From assembly GCF_902499115.1 (NCBI RefSeq), contig NZ_CABVPN010000004.1, forward strand, positions 62,001 through 126,000: 64,000 nucleotides of DNA, read 5' to 3'. The DNA comes from Burkholderia diffusa (lineage in GTDB: Bacteria; Pseudomonadota; Gammaproteobacteria; Burkholderiales; Burkholderiaceae). The translations under genes and the position numbers were made by a program. Position 1 is the first letter of the stretch. Every line of letters starts with the position of its first letter. The notes under the pieces are model-generated. The model ran no database searches and had not been told where the DNA came from. It worked only from the letters and a program-made list of their open reading frames with translations. Of the stretch, positions 53,133 to 61,110 are shown piece after piece.

Positions 53133-53190
53133 TGCGATCCCCTTCGCCCGAACGGGCCGTTCCTGGAAGTCGACAGCTTATCGGTTTTTT

Positions 53191-53204
53191 ATTGACCGTT
53201 CAAT
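53191..53204 (-). promoter_or_regulatory. BetI operator, ATTGACCGTTCAAT
   Basis: Near-perfect palindrome (ATTGA-[C/A]CG[G/T]-TCAAT) 59-72 bases upstream of the betI start. TetR-type repressors of the BetI family act at such TTGAACGTTCAA-like sites upstream of their own operon. The assignment to BetI is by position and family habit. Confidence 0.7.
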
Positions 53205-53723
53205 CAACAAAAAAACAGGGTCCGACGGTTAATCGAGCGATCGGTTGGGCGAGCAGACGCTGCCGCCGCGATTGTGCAGGTGCGGAAAAACGCGTTGAAA
53301 GAAGGTTAAATAACTTGAAGTTTGTTTAAAACGATTTCCGAAAAGATGGCGCAATGGTTGCGAAAGTTAATTGAATCGATTTATTACACGTCGAAAGAAT
53401 GTCGAGCTATGTGAGATTTTCGGAAATTCGAAAATTCGAGTCTTGGGTTTCGTCGTGGGTAATTTCCCGGAATTCGTTTCAATCATCCGATTGAAACTTG
53501 ATATCGCATTGAAATTAAAGGAAATAGTGTTGGTGCTCGATTGTCTGTCGGCTCGACTGCAAACGATTGCGGTTAACTCGGGACCGTGTCCGTCTACCAT
53601 AAAAAATGCAAAATATAATTGAATCCGGCGTATTTCCGGGCGGAGTAGAGGGGATCGTTGGAATGACTTGAGTAAGTAATATTGCCCGTATTAGTATGGC
53701 GCCGAACCAAAAGGAATGAATCG

Positions 53724-53748
53724 GCGCCGCGGGTTTTTCCCGCGGTGC
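53724..53748 (+). other. GC stem-loop in the rhlA leader
   Basis: CCGCGGG (53727-53733) pairs with CCCGCGG (53739-53745) around a TTTTT loop; G-C and G-T pairs extend it to ten base pairs. It ends about 105 bases before the rhlA start. It could be an RNA element or, read as DNA, an operator. Confidence 0.5.
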
Positions 53749-53852
53749 GTCGGCAATGGGCGCGGCCAACGACCGCGACAGGGCCGGCGCCCGCCATTGC
53801 GCACCTGCAGCATGCCGCGACGCCGAGACGCCGCATCCACCGGAGAACGACG

Positions 53853-54755
53853 ATGCCGACCGAAAAACACGTGGTCCCGCTACCGAATGGTCTGAAGGTC
53901 TACGTCGAACGGAACGTGTTCGATCCGTCGTTCGACACGGCGATGCTCGTCAACGGCGCGCTCGCGACGACCGCATCGTTCGGGCAGACCGTCCAGTATC
54001 TCGGCGAGCGGATGAACACGATCTGCTTCGACCTGCCGTACGCGGGGCAGTCGCGCCAGCACAACCCCGGCTGCTTCATTCTGACCAAGGACGACGAGGC
54101 CGCGATTCTCCAGCATCTGGTCGAACGCTTCGCGCCGGCGTTCCTCGTATCTGTGTCGTGGGGCGGTGTCGCGTCGCTGTTCGCGCTCGCGCGCGGCTGC
54201 CCGAGCGTGCGGCGCGCGGCGATCTGCTCGTTCTCGCCGTTCCTGAACGACGCGATGGTCGACTACGTGACGCGCGCCCGCGACCACATCGCGGCCGGCG
54301 AGAACCTGAAGGCCGCGCAGCTGCTGAACGATACGGTCGGCCGCTACCTGCCGCGCATCATGAAGCTCTACAACTACCGCTATCTGACGCGCTTGCCGCG
54401 CGACGAGCAGGACCAGGTCGCGTTCCACGTCGACCAGATCCTGTCGCTGCAGCCGGAGCGCTACCTGAGCGAGTTTTCCAACATCGGCTGCGAGTTGCTG
54501 TTCCTGAACGGCGAGCGCGACGAATACACGACGCCGGCCGATGTCCGCCAGCTCGCTGCGCACGTGCCGCGCGCGCGCTTCGCGACGATTCCCGACGCCG
54601 GTCATTTCCTCGACATCGAAGGCCGCGCGCAGCGCGAAACCACGCGCGCGGCGCTGCTCGACTTCTTCTGCGATACGCCGCCCGTCGCCGCGGGCCTCGC
54701 GCTCGGCGCCGCACACGCATGCGTGTCCGCGCCGATGCCGGCGCTGTCGTCATGA
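53853..54755 (+). CDS. rhlA: RhlA, 3-(3-hydroxyalkanoyloxy)alkanoate synthase
   Basis: 300-residue alpha/beta-hydrolase-fold acyltransferase. Catalytic triad positions coincide with those known for P. aeruginosa RhlA: Ser102 in 'SVSWGG', Asp223 in 'NGERDEYTTP', His251 in 'PDAGHFLD'. It joins two 3-hydroxyacyl units to make HAA, the lipid part of rhamnolipids; Burkholderia enzymes favour C14 chains. CGGAGA precedes ATG 53853. First gene of the rhamnolipid cluster. The C-terminal tail (from about 275) is Ala-rich. Confidence 0.95.
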   Translation: MPTEKHVVPLPNGLKVYVERNVFDPSFDTAMLVNGALATTASFGQTVQYLGERMNTICFDLPYAGQSRQHNPGCFILTKDDEAAILQHLVERFAPAFLVSVSWGGVASLFALARGCPSVRRAAICSFSPFLNDAMVDYVTRARDHIAAGENLKAAQLLNDTVGRYLPRIMKLYNYRYLTRLPRDEQDQVAFHVDQILSLQPERYLSEFSNIGCELLFLNGERDEYTTPADVRQLAAHVPRARFATIPDAGHFLDIEGRAQRETTRAALLDFFCDTPPVAAGLALGAAHACVSAPMPALSS

Positions 54756-54822
54756 CGCAGCACGTCACGCACCGGGCACACCGGGTGCATCCGAATTCTC
54801 TTTCACACGAGGCAGGCCAGCC

Positions 54823-55392
54823 GTGAATATCGTTCAGACCATCGCCATCGTCGTTCCCTGGGCCGCGTGGCTCGCCTACTGGATCGCGACGTCGCAGGCC
54901 GTGAAGACGACCGTGCGCAAGGAGGCGTCGCGCTCGCGCACGCTGCAGTCGATTCCGCTGATCGTCGGCGGCGCGCTGATCATCCTGCCCGATCCGTCGT
55001 GGCAGGCACTCGTGCCCGACTGGCAGCGCTTCGGCCTGCAGGCGCAATGCGGGCTCGCGGTGCTCGTCGCGGGGCTGCTGTTCTCCGTGTGGGCGCGGCT
55101 GCATCTCGGCACGAACTGGAGCGTGTCGGTCACGCTGAAGGAAGACCATGAACTCGTCCGCACCGGGCCGTACGCGCTCGTGCGTCACCCGATCTATACG
55201 GGCTGCCTGATCGCGCTCGTCGGCGCCGCGCTGATCGGCGGAGAGTGGCGCGGCGCGCTTGGCGTCGCGCTCGTGTTCGCGTCGCTCGCGTACAAGGTAC
55301 GTGTCGAGGAAAGCTGGCTGACCGGGTATTTCGGGCCGGCGTACGCGCAATACCGCCGCGAGGTCGCGGCGCTGATCCCCGGCTTCTATTGA
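54823..55392 (+). CDS. ICMT-family membrane methyltransferase within the rhamnolipid cluster
   Basis: 189-residue protein with about five TM helices and the isoprenylcysteine carboxyl methyltransferase/PEMT-like C-terminal motif: 'LKEDHELVRTGPYALVRHPIYTG' (residues about 105-128), 'RVEESWLTGYFGPAYAQYRREV' (about 160-182). These enzymes methylate carboxyl groups or lipid head groups with S-adenosylmethionine. The start is GTG 54823 (MNIVQTIAIV); no ATG fits. It lies 67 bases after rhlA and 16 before rhlB on the same strand, so it is part of the operon. Probable substrate is the free carboxylate of HAA or rhamnolipid, which is inference from position. It is not part of the P. aeruginosa rhlAB operon. 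Confidence 0.85.
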   Translation: MNIVQTIAIVVPWAAWLAYWIATSQAVKTTVRKEASRSRTLQSIPLIVGGALIILPDPSWQALVPDWQRFGLQAQCGLAVLVAGLLFSVWARLHLGTNWSVSVTLKEDHELVRTGPYALVRHPIYTGCLIALVGAALIGGEWRGALGVALVFASLAYKVRVEESWLTGYFGPAYAQYRREVAALIPGFY

Positions 55393-55408
55393 CCCCGCGA
55401 GGCGCGCG

Positions 55409-56692
55409 ATGGCGAAGGTGATCGTGACCGCGATCGGGTCGGCGGGCGACGTGCATCCGCTGCTCGGCGTCGCGCGTGCGCTCGCGCTGCGCGGCCACGA
55501 CGTCGTGTTTTGCACGCACGCGCCGTTCGAGGCGATCGTGCGCCGTTGCGGGTTCGCGTTCGTGCCGATCGGCACCGCGGCCGAATACGAGGCCGCGATG
55601 GCGAACCCCGCGCTGTGGGATTCGCGCACGTCGTTTCGCACGCTGTGGCAGGTGATCGCACCGACGCTGCGCCCGCACTACGACGCGCTGCGCGCATTGG
55701 CTGATGGCGATACGGTGCTCGTCGGCACGCTATGGGCATTCTCCGCGCGCTTCATGCAGGAACTGCACGGCACGCCGTATGTATCGGTGCAGGTGTCGCC
55801 GTCGACGCTGCTGTCCGCGCATGCCCCGCCGACGCACCCGCGCCTGACGATTCCCGCACGCTGGCCGCTGCCGGTGAAGGCGGCGCTGATGACGCTGATC
55901 GAGCGCCAGGTGCTCGATCGCACCTGCGGCCCCGCGCTCAACGCGGTGCGCCGCGAGCTCGGGCTCGCGCCCGCGCGGCGCGTGCTGGGCCGCTGGCTGC
56001 ATTCGACCGACGGCGTGCTGTGCCTGTTTCCCGGCTGGTTCGCGCCGCCGCAGCCGGACTGGCCGTCGAATCACCTGCAAAGCGGTTTCCCGTTGTTCAA
56101 CGATATTGCGACACCCGACGAAGATGTGGCACTCGATGCGTATCTCGCGGCCGGTGAACCCCCGGTCGTGTTCACGGCCGGTTCGACACGCGTCGATCAT
56201 GCGGCGTATGCGCGCGCGGTGGCGGATGCGCTGCGCGCGACCGGCGCGCGCGGGATCCTGCTGAGCCCGCACGATGCGGCGCCGGACGGCGATCGGCTGC
56301 TCGTGCGCCGCTTCGTGCCGATGCGCACGCTGCTGCCGCGTTGCCGCGCGCTCGTGCATCACGGCGGGATCGGCACGGCGGCACTCGCGTTCGAAGCCGG
56401 AATTCCGCAGGTCGTGACACCGTTCGCGCACGACCAGTTCGACAACGCGCAGCGCGTCGCGGCAAGCGGCGCCGGCCTGCGCGTCGACGGTGCGGTCGAC
56501 GGCGTGCGTCTCGGTGCGGCGCTCGCGCGCGTGCTGGATGAACCCGAATTGTCCTTGCATGCGGAACGCACGCGTGCGCTGATCAACGCGGCGCCGGACG
56601 GCTGCGAAACGGCTGCCGATTACATCGAGCGCTTCGTGCCGAGCCGCGGACGCGCGATCTTGCCGCCCGTTGTCGCGTTGGCGGGCGCATGA
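55409..56692 (+). CDS. rhlB: RhlB, rhamnosyltransferase chain B
   Basis: 427-residue GT1-family glycosyltransferase. N-terminal 'VTAIGSAGDVHPLLGVARALALRGHDVVF' over residues 5-34 and C-terminal nucleotide-sugar domain 'ALVHHGGIGTAALAFEAGIPQVVTPFAHDQFDNA' over about 313-347 are typical. It transfers rhamnose from dTDP-L-rhamnose to HAA, giving mono-rhamnolipid. It follows the methyltransferase gene by 16 bases and its stop overlaps the MFS start (ATGA). Confidence 0.95.
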   Translation: MAKVIVTAIGSAGDVHPLLGVARALALRGHDVVFCTHAPFEAIVRRCGFAFVPIGTAAEYEAAMANPALWDSRTSFRTLWQVIAPTLRPHYDALRALADGDTVLVGTLWAFSARFMQELHGTPYVSVQVSPSTLLSAHAPPTHPRLTIPARWPLPVKAALMTLIERQVLDRTCGPALNAVRRELGLAPARRVLGRWLHSTDGVLCLFPGWFAPPQPDWPSNHLQSGFPLFNDIATPDEDVALDAYLAAGEPPVVFTAGSTRVDHAAYARAVADALRATGARGILLSPHDAAPDGDRLLVRRFVPMRTLLPRCRALVHHGGIGTAALAFEAGIPQVVTPFAHDQFDNAQRVAASGAGLRVDGAVDGVRLGAALARVLDEPELSLHAERTRALINAAPDGCETAADYIERFVPSRGRAILPPVVALAGA

Positions 56693-58275
56693 GCACGGCA
56701 TCGCCGCTTCAGGACACGCCCGCCGCCTTCGACGCGAGCGAACCCGCACCCGTTGCGCCGCCGGTGCGCGGCGCCCGGCTCGCGCTGCTGACGTTCGCGC
56801 TGTCGCTCGCGACCTTCATCGAAGTGCTCGACTCGACCGTCACCAACGTCGCGGTGCCCGCGATCTCGGGCAGTCTCGGCGTCTCGAACAGCCAGGGTAC
56901 GTGGGTGATCAGCTCGTATTCGGTCGCGGCCGCGATCGCGGTGCCGCTGACCGGCTGGCTCGCGCGGCGCGTCGGCGAGCTGCGGCTGTTCGTCGGCGCG
57001 GTGCTGCTGTTCACGCTGACGTCGCTGCTGTGCGGCCTCGCGCGCGACCTGCACGTGCTGGTGGTCTGCCGCGCGCTGCAGGGGCTGTGCTCGGGGCCGA
57101 TGGTGCCGCTGTCGCAGACGATCCTGCTGCGCACGTTCCCGCCGGACAGGCGCACCGTCGCGCTCGCGCTATGGGCGATGACGGTGCTGCTCGCGCCGAT
57201 CTTCGGGCCGGTGGTCGGTGGCTGGATCGTCGACAGCTTCTCGTGGCCGTGGATTTTCCTGATCAATTTGCCGATCGGGCTGTTCTCGTTCGCGGTCTGC
57301 ACCGCGATGCTGCGCCCCGACGCGCAGCGTGGTGAGGCCGGCCCGATCGACGTGCCGGGCATCGTGCTGCTCGTGATCGGCGTCGGTGCGCTGCAGGCGA
57401 TGCTCGATCTCGGCCACGACAAGGGCTGGTTCGATTCGCCGCTGATCGTCACGCTCGCGGTGGTCGCGGGGCTCGCGATCGTGTCGCTGCTGATCTGGGA
57501 GGCGGGCGAGGCCCATCCGGTCGTCGACCTGAGCCTGTTTCGCGATCGCACGTTCTCGTTCTGCGTGCTGATCATCTCGCTCGGGATGATGAGCTTCTCG
57601 GTGGTGGGTGTCGTGTTCCCGCTGTGGATGCAGGCGGTGATGGGCTACAACGCATTCCACGCGGGGCTCGCCACCGCGTCGCTCGGCGTGCTCGCGCTCG
57701 TGTTCTCGATTCTCGTCGGCCTGCACGCGCACCGTTTCGACGCGCGCGTGCTCGCGACCTTCGGCTTCCTCGTGTTCGCGGCCGTGCTCGCATGGGATGC
57801 GCATTTCACGCTGAAGATGACGTTCGCGCAGATCGCCGCGCCCGGGCTGATCCAGGGCATCGGGCTGCCGTGTTTCTTCATTCCGCTGACCGCCGCGACG
57901 CTGTCGCGCATTCCGGACGACCGGCTCGCGGCGGCGTCGAGCCTGTCGAACTTCCTGCGCACGCTGTCGGCCGCGTTCGGCACCGCAATGAGCGTGACGC
58001 TGTGGGACAACCGTGCGACCTATCACTACGACGTCGTGTCGCAATCGGTCACGCACGCGTCGGCGAACACGCAGCGCTTCGTGCACACGCTGAACGCGAT
58101 GGGCGTGGACGGCGTACGCGAGCTATCCACGCTGCACCAGGTCGTGATGCAGCAGGCGTACATGATGGCGACGGGCGATATGTTCTGGATGGCGAGCATG
58201 ACCTGCCTCGTGCTCGCCGCGATGATGTGGCTCACGCGGCCGAAGCGCGGCGCGGCAGCTTCGTTCGGACATTGA
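56689..58275 (+). CDS. EmrB/QacA-type MFS exporter (14 TM)
   Basis: 528-residue DHA2-family drug:H+ antiporter with 14 hydrophobic helices. It opens 'LATFIEVLDSTVTNVAVPAISGSLG', contains motif C-like 'LAPIFGPVVGGWIVD', and ends without tail. It is translated with rhlB and, together with the EmrA-like adaptor (61110) and NodT-like outer-membrane factor (59233), makes a complete EmrAB-TolC-type pump. Within this cluster it most likely exports rhamnolipid; drug export is the alternative. Confidence 0.92.
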   Translation: MSTASPLQDTPAAFDASEPAPVAPPVRGARLALLTFALSLATFIEVLDSTVTNVAVPAISGSLGVSNSQGTWVISSYSVAAAIAVPLTGWLARRVGELRLFVGAVLLFTLTSLLCGLARDLHVLVVCRALQGLCSGPMVPLSQTILLRTFPPDRRTVALALWAMTVLLAPIFGPVVGGWIVDSFSWPWIFLINLPIGLFSFAVCTAMLRPDAQRGEAGPIDVPGIVLLVIGVGALQAMLDLGHDKGWFDSPLIVTLAVVAGLAIVSLLIWEAGEAHPVVDLSLFRDRTFSFCVLIISLGMMSFSVVGVVFPLWMQAVMGYNAFHAGLATASLGVLALVFSILVGLHAHRFDARVLATFGFLVFAAVLAWDAHFTLKMTFAQIAAPGLIQGIGLPCFFIPLTAATLSRIPDDRLAAASSLSNFLRTLSAAFGTAMSVTLWDNRATYHYDVVSQSVTHASANTQRFVHTLNAMGVDGVRELSTLHQVVMQQAYMMATGDMFWMASMTCLVLAAMMWLTRPKRGAAASFGH

Positions 58276-58285
58276 GGAGAGCGGC

Positions 58286-59224
58286 ATGACGACACTCGGC
58301 GCACTCGTGATCCTGTATCACCCGACCGACGCGCAGCTCGCGGCGCTTGGCACGTGGCGGCACGCGTGCGACGCGCTGCTCGTCGTCGACAACACGCCGC
58401 AGCCCGATCCGCGCGCAAGCGAACTGTGCGCGCGCGACGGCATCGCGCTGCTGCATCACGGCAATCGCGGCGGAGTCGCGGGCGCGTACAACGCGGGGCT
58501 CGCGGCGCTGTTTCGCGACAACGTCGATGCGGTCGCGCTGTTCGACCAGGATTCGTCGGTGCCGGCCGGTTACTTTTCGACGATGCGCGACGCCTGCGCG
58601 GGGCTCGCGGGGCGCGCATTCCTTGCCGGCCCGCGCATCTTCGACGAGAACGCGCGCAGCTTCCTGCCCGAGCTGGCGACCAACGGGATCGCGTTACGCC
58701 GGCTGCGCGTCGATCCCGATGCGCAATTGCAGCGCTGTGCGTTCCTGATCTCGTCGGGCTGCGTCGTGTCGCGCGCCGCGTTCGACGTGCTCGGCCGCTT
58801 CGACGAGACGCTGTTCATCGATCACGTCGATACCGAATACAGCTTCCGCGCGCTCGCGCGCAACGTGCCGCTCTACGTCGTGCCGTCGCTGGTGCTGCCG
58901 CACCGGATCGGCGCGAAGCAGCGTCACGCGTTCGGCCCTTTCGAAATGACGTCGATGAATCACTCGTGGCAACGGCGCTACTACAGCGCACGCAATGCGG
59001 TGCAGCTCGGGATGCAGTACGGGCTGCGCTTTCCGGTGGCGATCGTGCCGAACCTGCTGACCGTGTGGCAGGTCGTGCAGATCGCGCTCGTCGAGCGCGA
59101 CAAGCGCGACAAGCTCGCCGGCATCCTGTTCGGTATCGCGGACGGCCTGTTCGGCCGGCTCGGTCCGCTCGAGCGCACGCGGCCGCGTCTGGCCGCGCGT
59201 GCGCAGCGCGTCCAGCAGGGATGA
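58286..59224 (+). CDS. rhlC: RhlC, rhamnosyltransferase 2
   Basis: 312-residue GT2-family glycosyltransferase. 'LGALVILYHPTDAQL' opens the GT-A fold, 'VALFDQDSSVPAGYF' supplies the DxD-like metal site (residues 86-89), and 'FIDHVDTEYSFRA' the acceptor region. It adds the second rhamnose to make di-rhamnolipid. GAGGAGAG precedes ATG 58286. Its placement in the same operon as rhlAB differs from P. aeruginosa, where rhlC is separate, and agrees with Burkholderia clusters. Confidence 0.93.
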   Translation: MTTLGALVILYHPTDAQLAALGTWRHACDALLVVDNTPQPDPRASELCARDGIALLHHGNRGGVAGAYNAGLAALFRDNVDAVALFDQDSSVPAGYFSTMRDACAGLAGRAFLAGPRIFDENARSFLPELATNGIALRRLRVDPDAQLQRCAFLISSGCVVSRAAFDVLGRFDETLFIDHVDTEYSFRALARNVPLYVVPSLVLPHRIGAKQRHAFGPFEMTSMNHSWQRRYYSARNAVQLGMQYGLRFPVAIVPNLLTVWQVVQIALVERDKRDKLAGILFGIADGLFGRLGPLERTRPRLAARAQRVQQG

Positions 59225-59232
59225 GGGAAACG

Positions 59233-61110
59233 ATGCGGCGTGTGAAAGAAAATACGGCAGCGCTGGCGCGTGGCGTGAAGGGCGGTGCGTTGATCGGCGC
59301 CGCGGCGGCGGCGATGGCATTGGGCGGATGTGTGCCGACGGGCTTCCTGCCGTCGCTGTCGTTGCGCGCGCCGGCCGACGATGCGCTCGCGCACACGGCC
59401 GGCCCCGGCGTGAACGGTGCGTGGCCCGCACCCGACTGGGTGAAGCAACTGCAGGATCCGCAGCTCGACGCGCTGGTCGCCGAGGCATCGCAAAACAATC
59501 CCGACCTGCAGGTCGCTCAGGCGCGATTGCGGATCGCGCAGGCGCAGCTTCAGCAGTTCGATTCGTTGACGGGGCTGACGGGCACGGCCGGCGCAACGAT
59601 CAGCCGCGCGCGGATGCCGAAGCCGGGCGACGACGTCGCCAACGTGTCGGTCGGCGGCTATCGGGTGCCGGTCGAGATATTTGGCGATCCGAACGTATCG
59701 CCGTCGTCGGTGTTCGTCGGGCTCAACTATCAGCTCGACCTGTGGGGCAAGAACCGCGCGGCGACGAAGAGCCTGATGTCGCTGCGTGAAGCGGCGCGGG
59801 TCGAGGCCGAGCAGGTGCGGCTCACGCTGGCGGTCGCGATCGTCACCGTGTACTGCCAGCTCGACCAGGCGTACGCGACGCAGGATCTGCTGCAGCAGAA
59901 GCTGAAGGTCAGTCAGCGCGTGACGGCCGTGCTGCGCGAGCGTACTGCGCGCGGGCTCGACAACGCGTACGACGCGAGCGACGCATCGATCAAGCGCAGC
60001 AAGTTGCTCGCGCAGATCGCGCTGAACGACGAGCAGATCAAGCTCGCGCAACTGCAGCTCGGTGTGCTGTCGGGCCGCGGCCCGGAGCGCGGGCTCGCGC
60101 TGCAGCGGCCGCGCGTCGGCGCATTGGCCGGCGGCGCGCTGCCCGCGCGGCTGCCGGCCGATCTGCTGGGCCGGCGGCCCGACATCGTCGCCGCGCGGCT
60201 GCGTGTCGAGGCCGCGTTCGCGAATGCCGATTCGACACGCGCGCAGTTCTATCCGGACGTGAATCTCGTCGCGCTCGGCGGCGTGTTCGCGCTGACGCCC
60301 GCGTCGCTGTTCTCGCGCGACGCGCTTGGCGGCTCCGTCGGCCCGGCGATCTCGCTGCCGGTGTTCGATCGCGGCCGGCTGAAGGCGAAGCTCGGCGCGG
60401 ACGTCGCGCAGGCCGACGTCGCGATCGGCCTGTACAACAAGACCGTCGACGACGCGCTCGGTCAGGTCGCGCAGATCGTCACGTCTCTGCGTACGTCGCA
60501 GACGCTCGTCGCGCAGCAGCAGGACGCGGTCGCGGCCGCGCAAAAGATCGTGGAGATTGCGACTGACCGTCATCGGCGCGGCGTGCTGATGCAGAAGGAC
60601 GTCGATGTCGCGGATCTCACGTTGATCGACGAGCGCGCACAGATGATCGCGTTGCTCGGCCGACAGCGGACGCTGCGTGTCGGGTTGATCGGTGCGCTGG
60701 GCGGCGGGTTCGACGCGGGCGCGACGGTCGCGCAGGCGCCGACCGTGCATCGGGCGCGCGGCGGGGCGGCGAAGCGGGGTGCTTCGATCGCCACATCCGC
60801 AGCGCCCGCCGTGGCGGCTGCGACCGCCACGACCGCACCGACCGCCGCGGCGACCACCAGCCAGTCGGTGGCGGGGCCGTCGGCCGATGCGCGTGCGCGG
60901 AGCGTGGCCGTCCCGCAGGTCGTCGCAGCATCGAATGCGGCGGCTGCACGACGCGACGACGCGGCCCGCACGCCGGCCGGCGGCGCGACGCCCCGCGGCG
61001 CCCCCGTTTCCGCGCGCACGGCGGCAGTGAATCCAGCGCCGGGCCCGTCGGCCATGCCGCCGATCCCCTTGTTCCAGCATGACCGCCTGATCGTTACGCA
61101 AAGCGACTGA
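59233..61110 (+). CDS. NodT-family outer-membrane factor with long C-terminal extension
   Basis: 625-residue outer-membrane efflux lipoprotein. The leader is long and ends in lipobox 'ALGGC' (Cys about residue 34). Two OEP repeats follow: 'QLDALVAEASQNNPDLQVAQARLRIAQAQL' near 80 and 'LLGRRPDIVAARLRVEAAFANADSTRAQFYPDVNL' near 315. The OEP fold ends about residue 490. About 130 further residues are Ala/Thr/Pro/Arg-rich low-complexity sequence not found in usual members (about 480-500 residues). ATG 59233 has GAGGGAAACG upstream; ATG 59221, overlapping the rhlC stop, is the alternative. It completes the export pump. Confidence 0.9.
   Translation: MRRVKENTAALARGVKGGALIGAAAAAMALGGCVPTGFLPSLSLRAPADDALAHTAGPGVNGAWPAPDWVKQLQDPQLDALVAEASQNNPDLQVAQARLRIAQAQLQQFDSLTGLTGTAGATISRARMPKPGDDVANVSVGGYRVPVEIFGDPNVSPSSVFVGLNYQLDLWGKNRAATKSLMSLREAARVEAEQVRLTLAVAIVTVYCQLDQAYATQDLLQQKLKVSQRVTAVLRERTARGLDNAYDASDASIKRSKLLAQIALNDEQIKLAQLQLGVLSGRGPERGLALQRPRVGALAGGALPARLPADLLGRRPDIVAARLRVEAAFANADSTRAQFYPDVNLVALGGVFALTPASLFSRDALGGSVGPAISLPVFDRGRLKAKLGADVAQADVAIGLYNKTVDDALGQVAQIVTSLRTSQTLVAQQQDAVAAAQKIVEIATDRHRRGVLMQKDVDVADLTLIDERAQMIALLGRQRTLRVGLIGALGGGFDAGATVAQAPTVHRARGGAAKRGASIATSAAPAVAAATATTAPTAAATTSQSVAGPSADARARSVAVPQVVAASNAAAARRDDAARTPAGGATPRGAPVSARTAAVNPAPGPSAMPPIPLFQHDRLIVTQSD

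Larger units (their letters stand above)
53133..53852. other. 720-base AT-rich divergent region between betI and rhlA
   Basis: Much poorer in GC than the rest of the window, especially 53180-53700. It contains the BetI operator (53191-53204), A/T tracts, repeated GAAAATTCG and ATTGAAA words, and near its right end a GC stem-loop (53724-53748). Two short overlapping open frames on opposite strands (53371-53622, 53367-53600) lack ribosome sites and coding bias. I read the region as regulatory DNA for both operons. Confidence 0.7.

Noticed and set aside
53367..53622. Two short open frames, one on each strand, in the AT-rich betI-rhlA region
   Set aside because: No ribosome sites, no family resemblance, and they overlap each other; low GC alone explains neither as a gene.
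53500..53852. lux-box for quorum-sensing control of rhlA
   Set aside because: I looked for CTGT-N-ACAG type dyads upstream of rhlA and saw none that is convincing.
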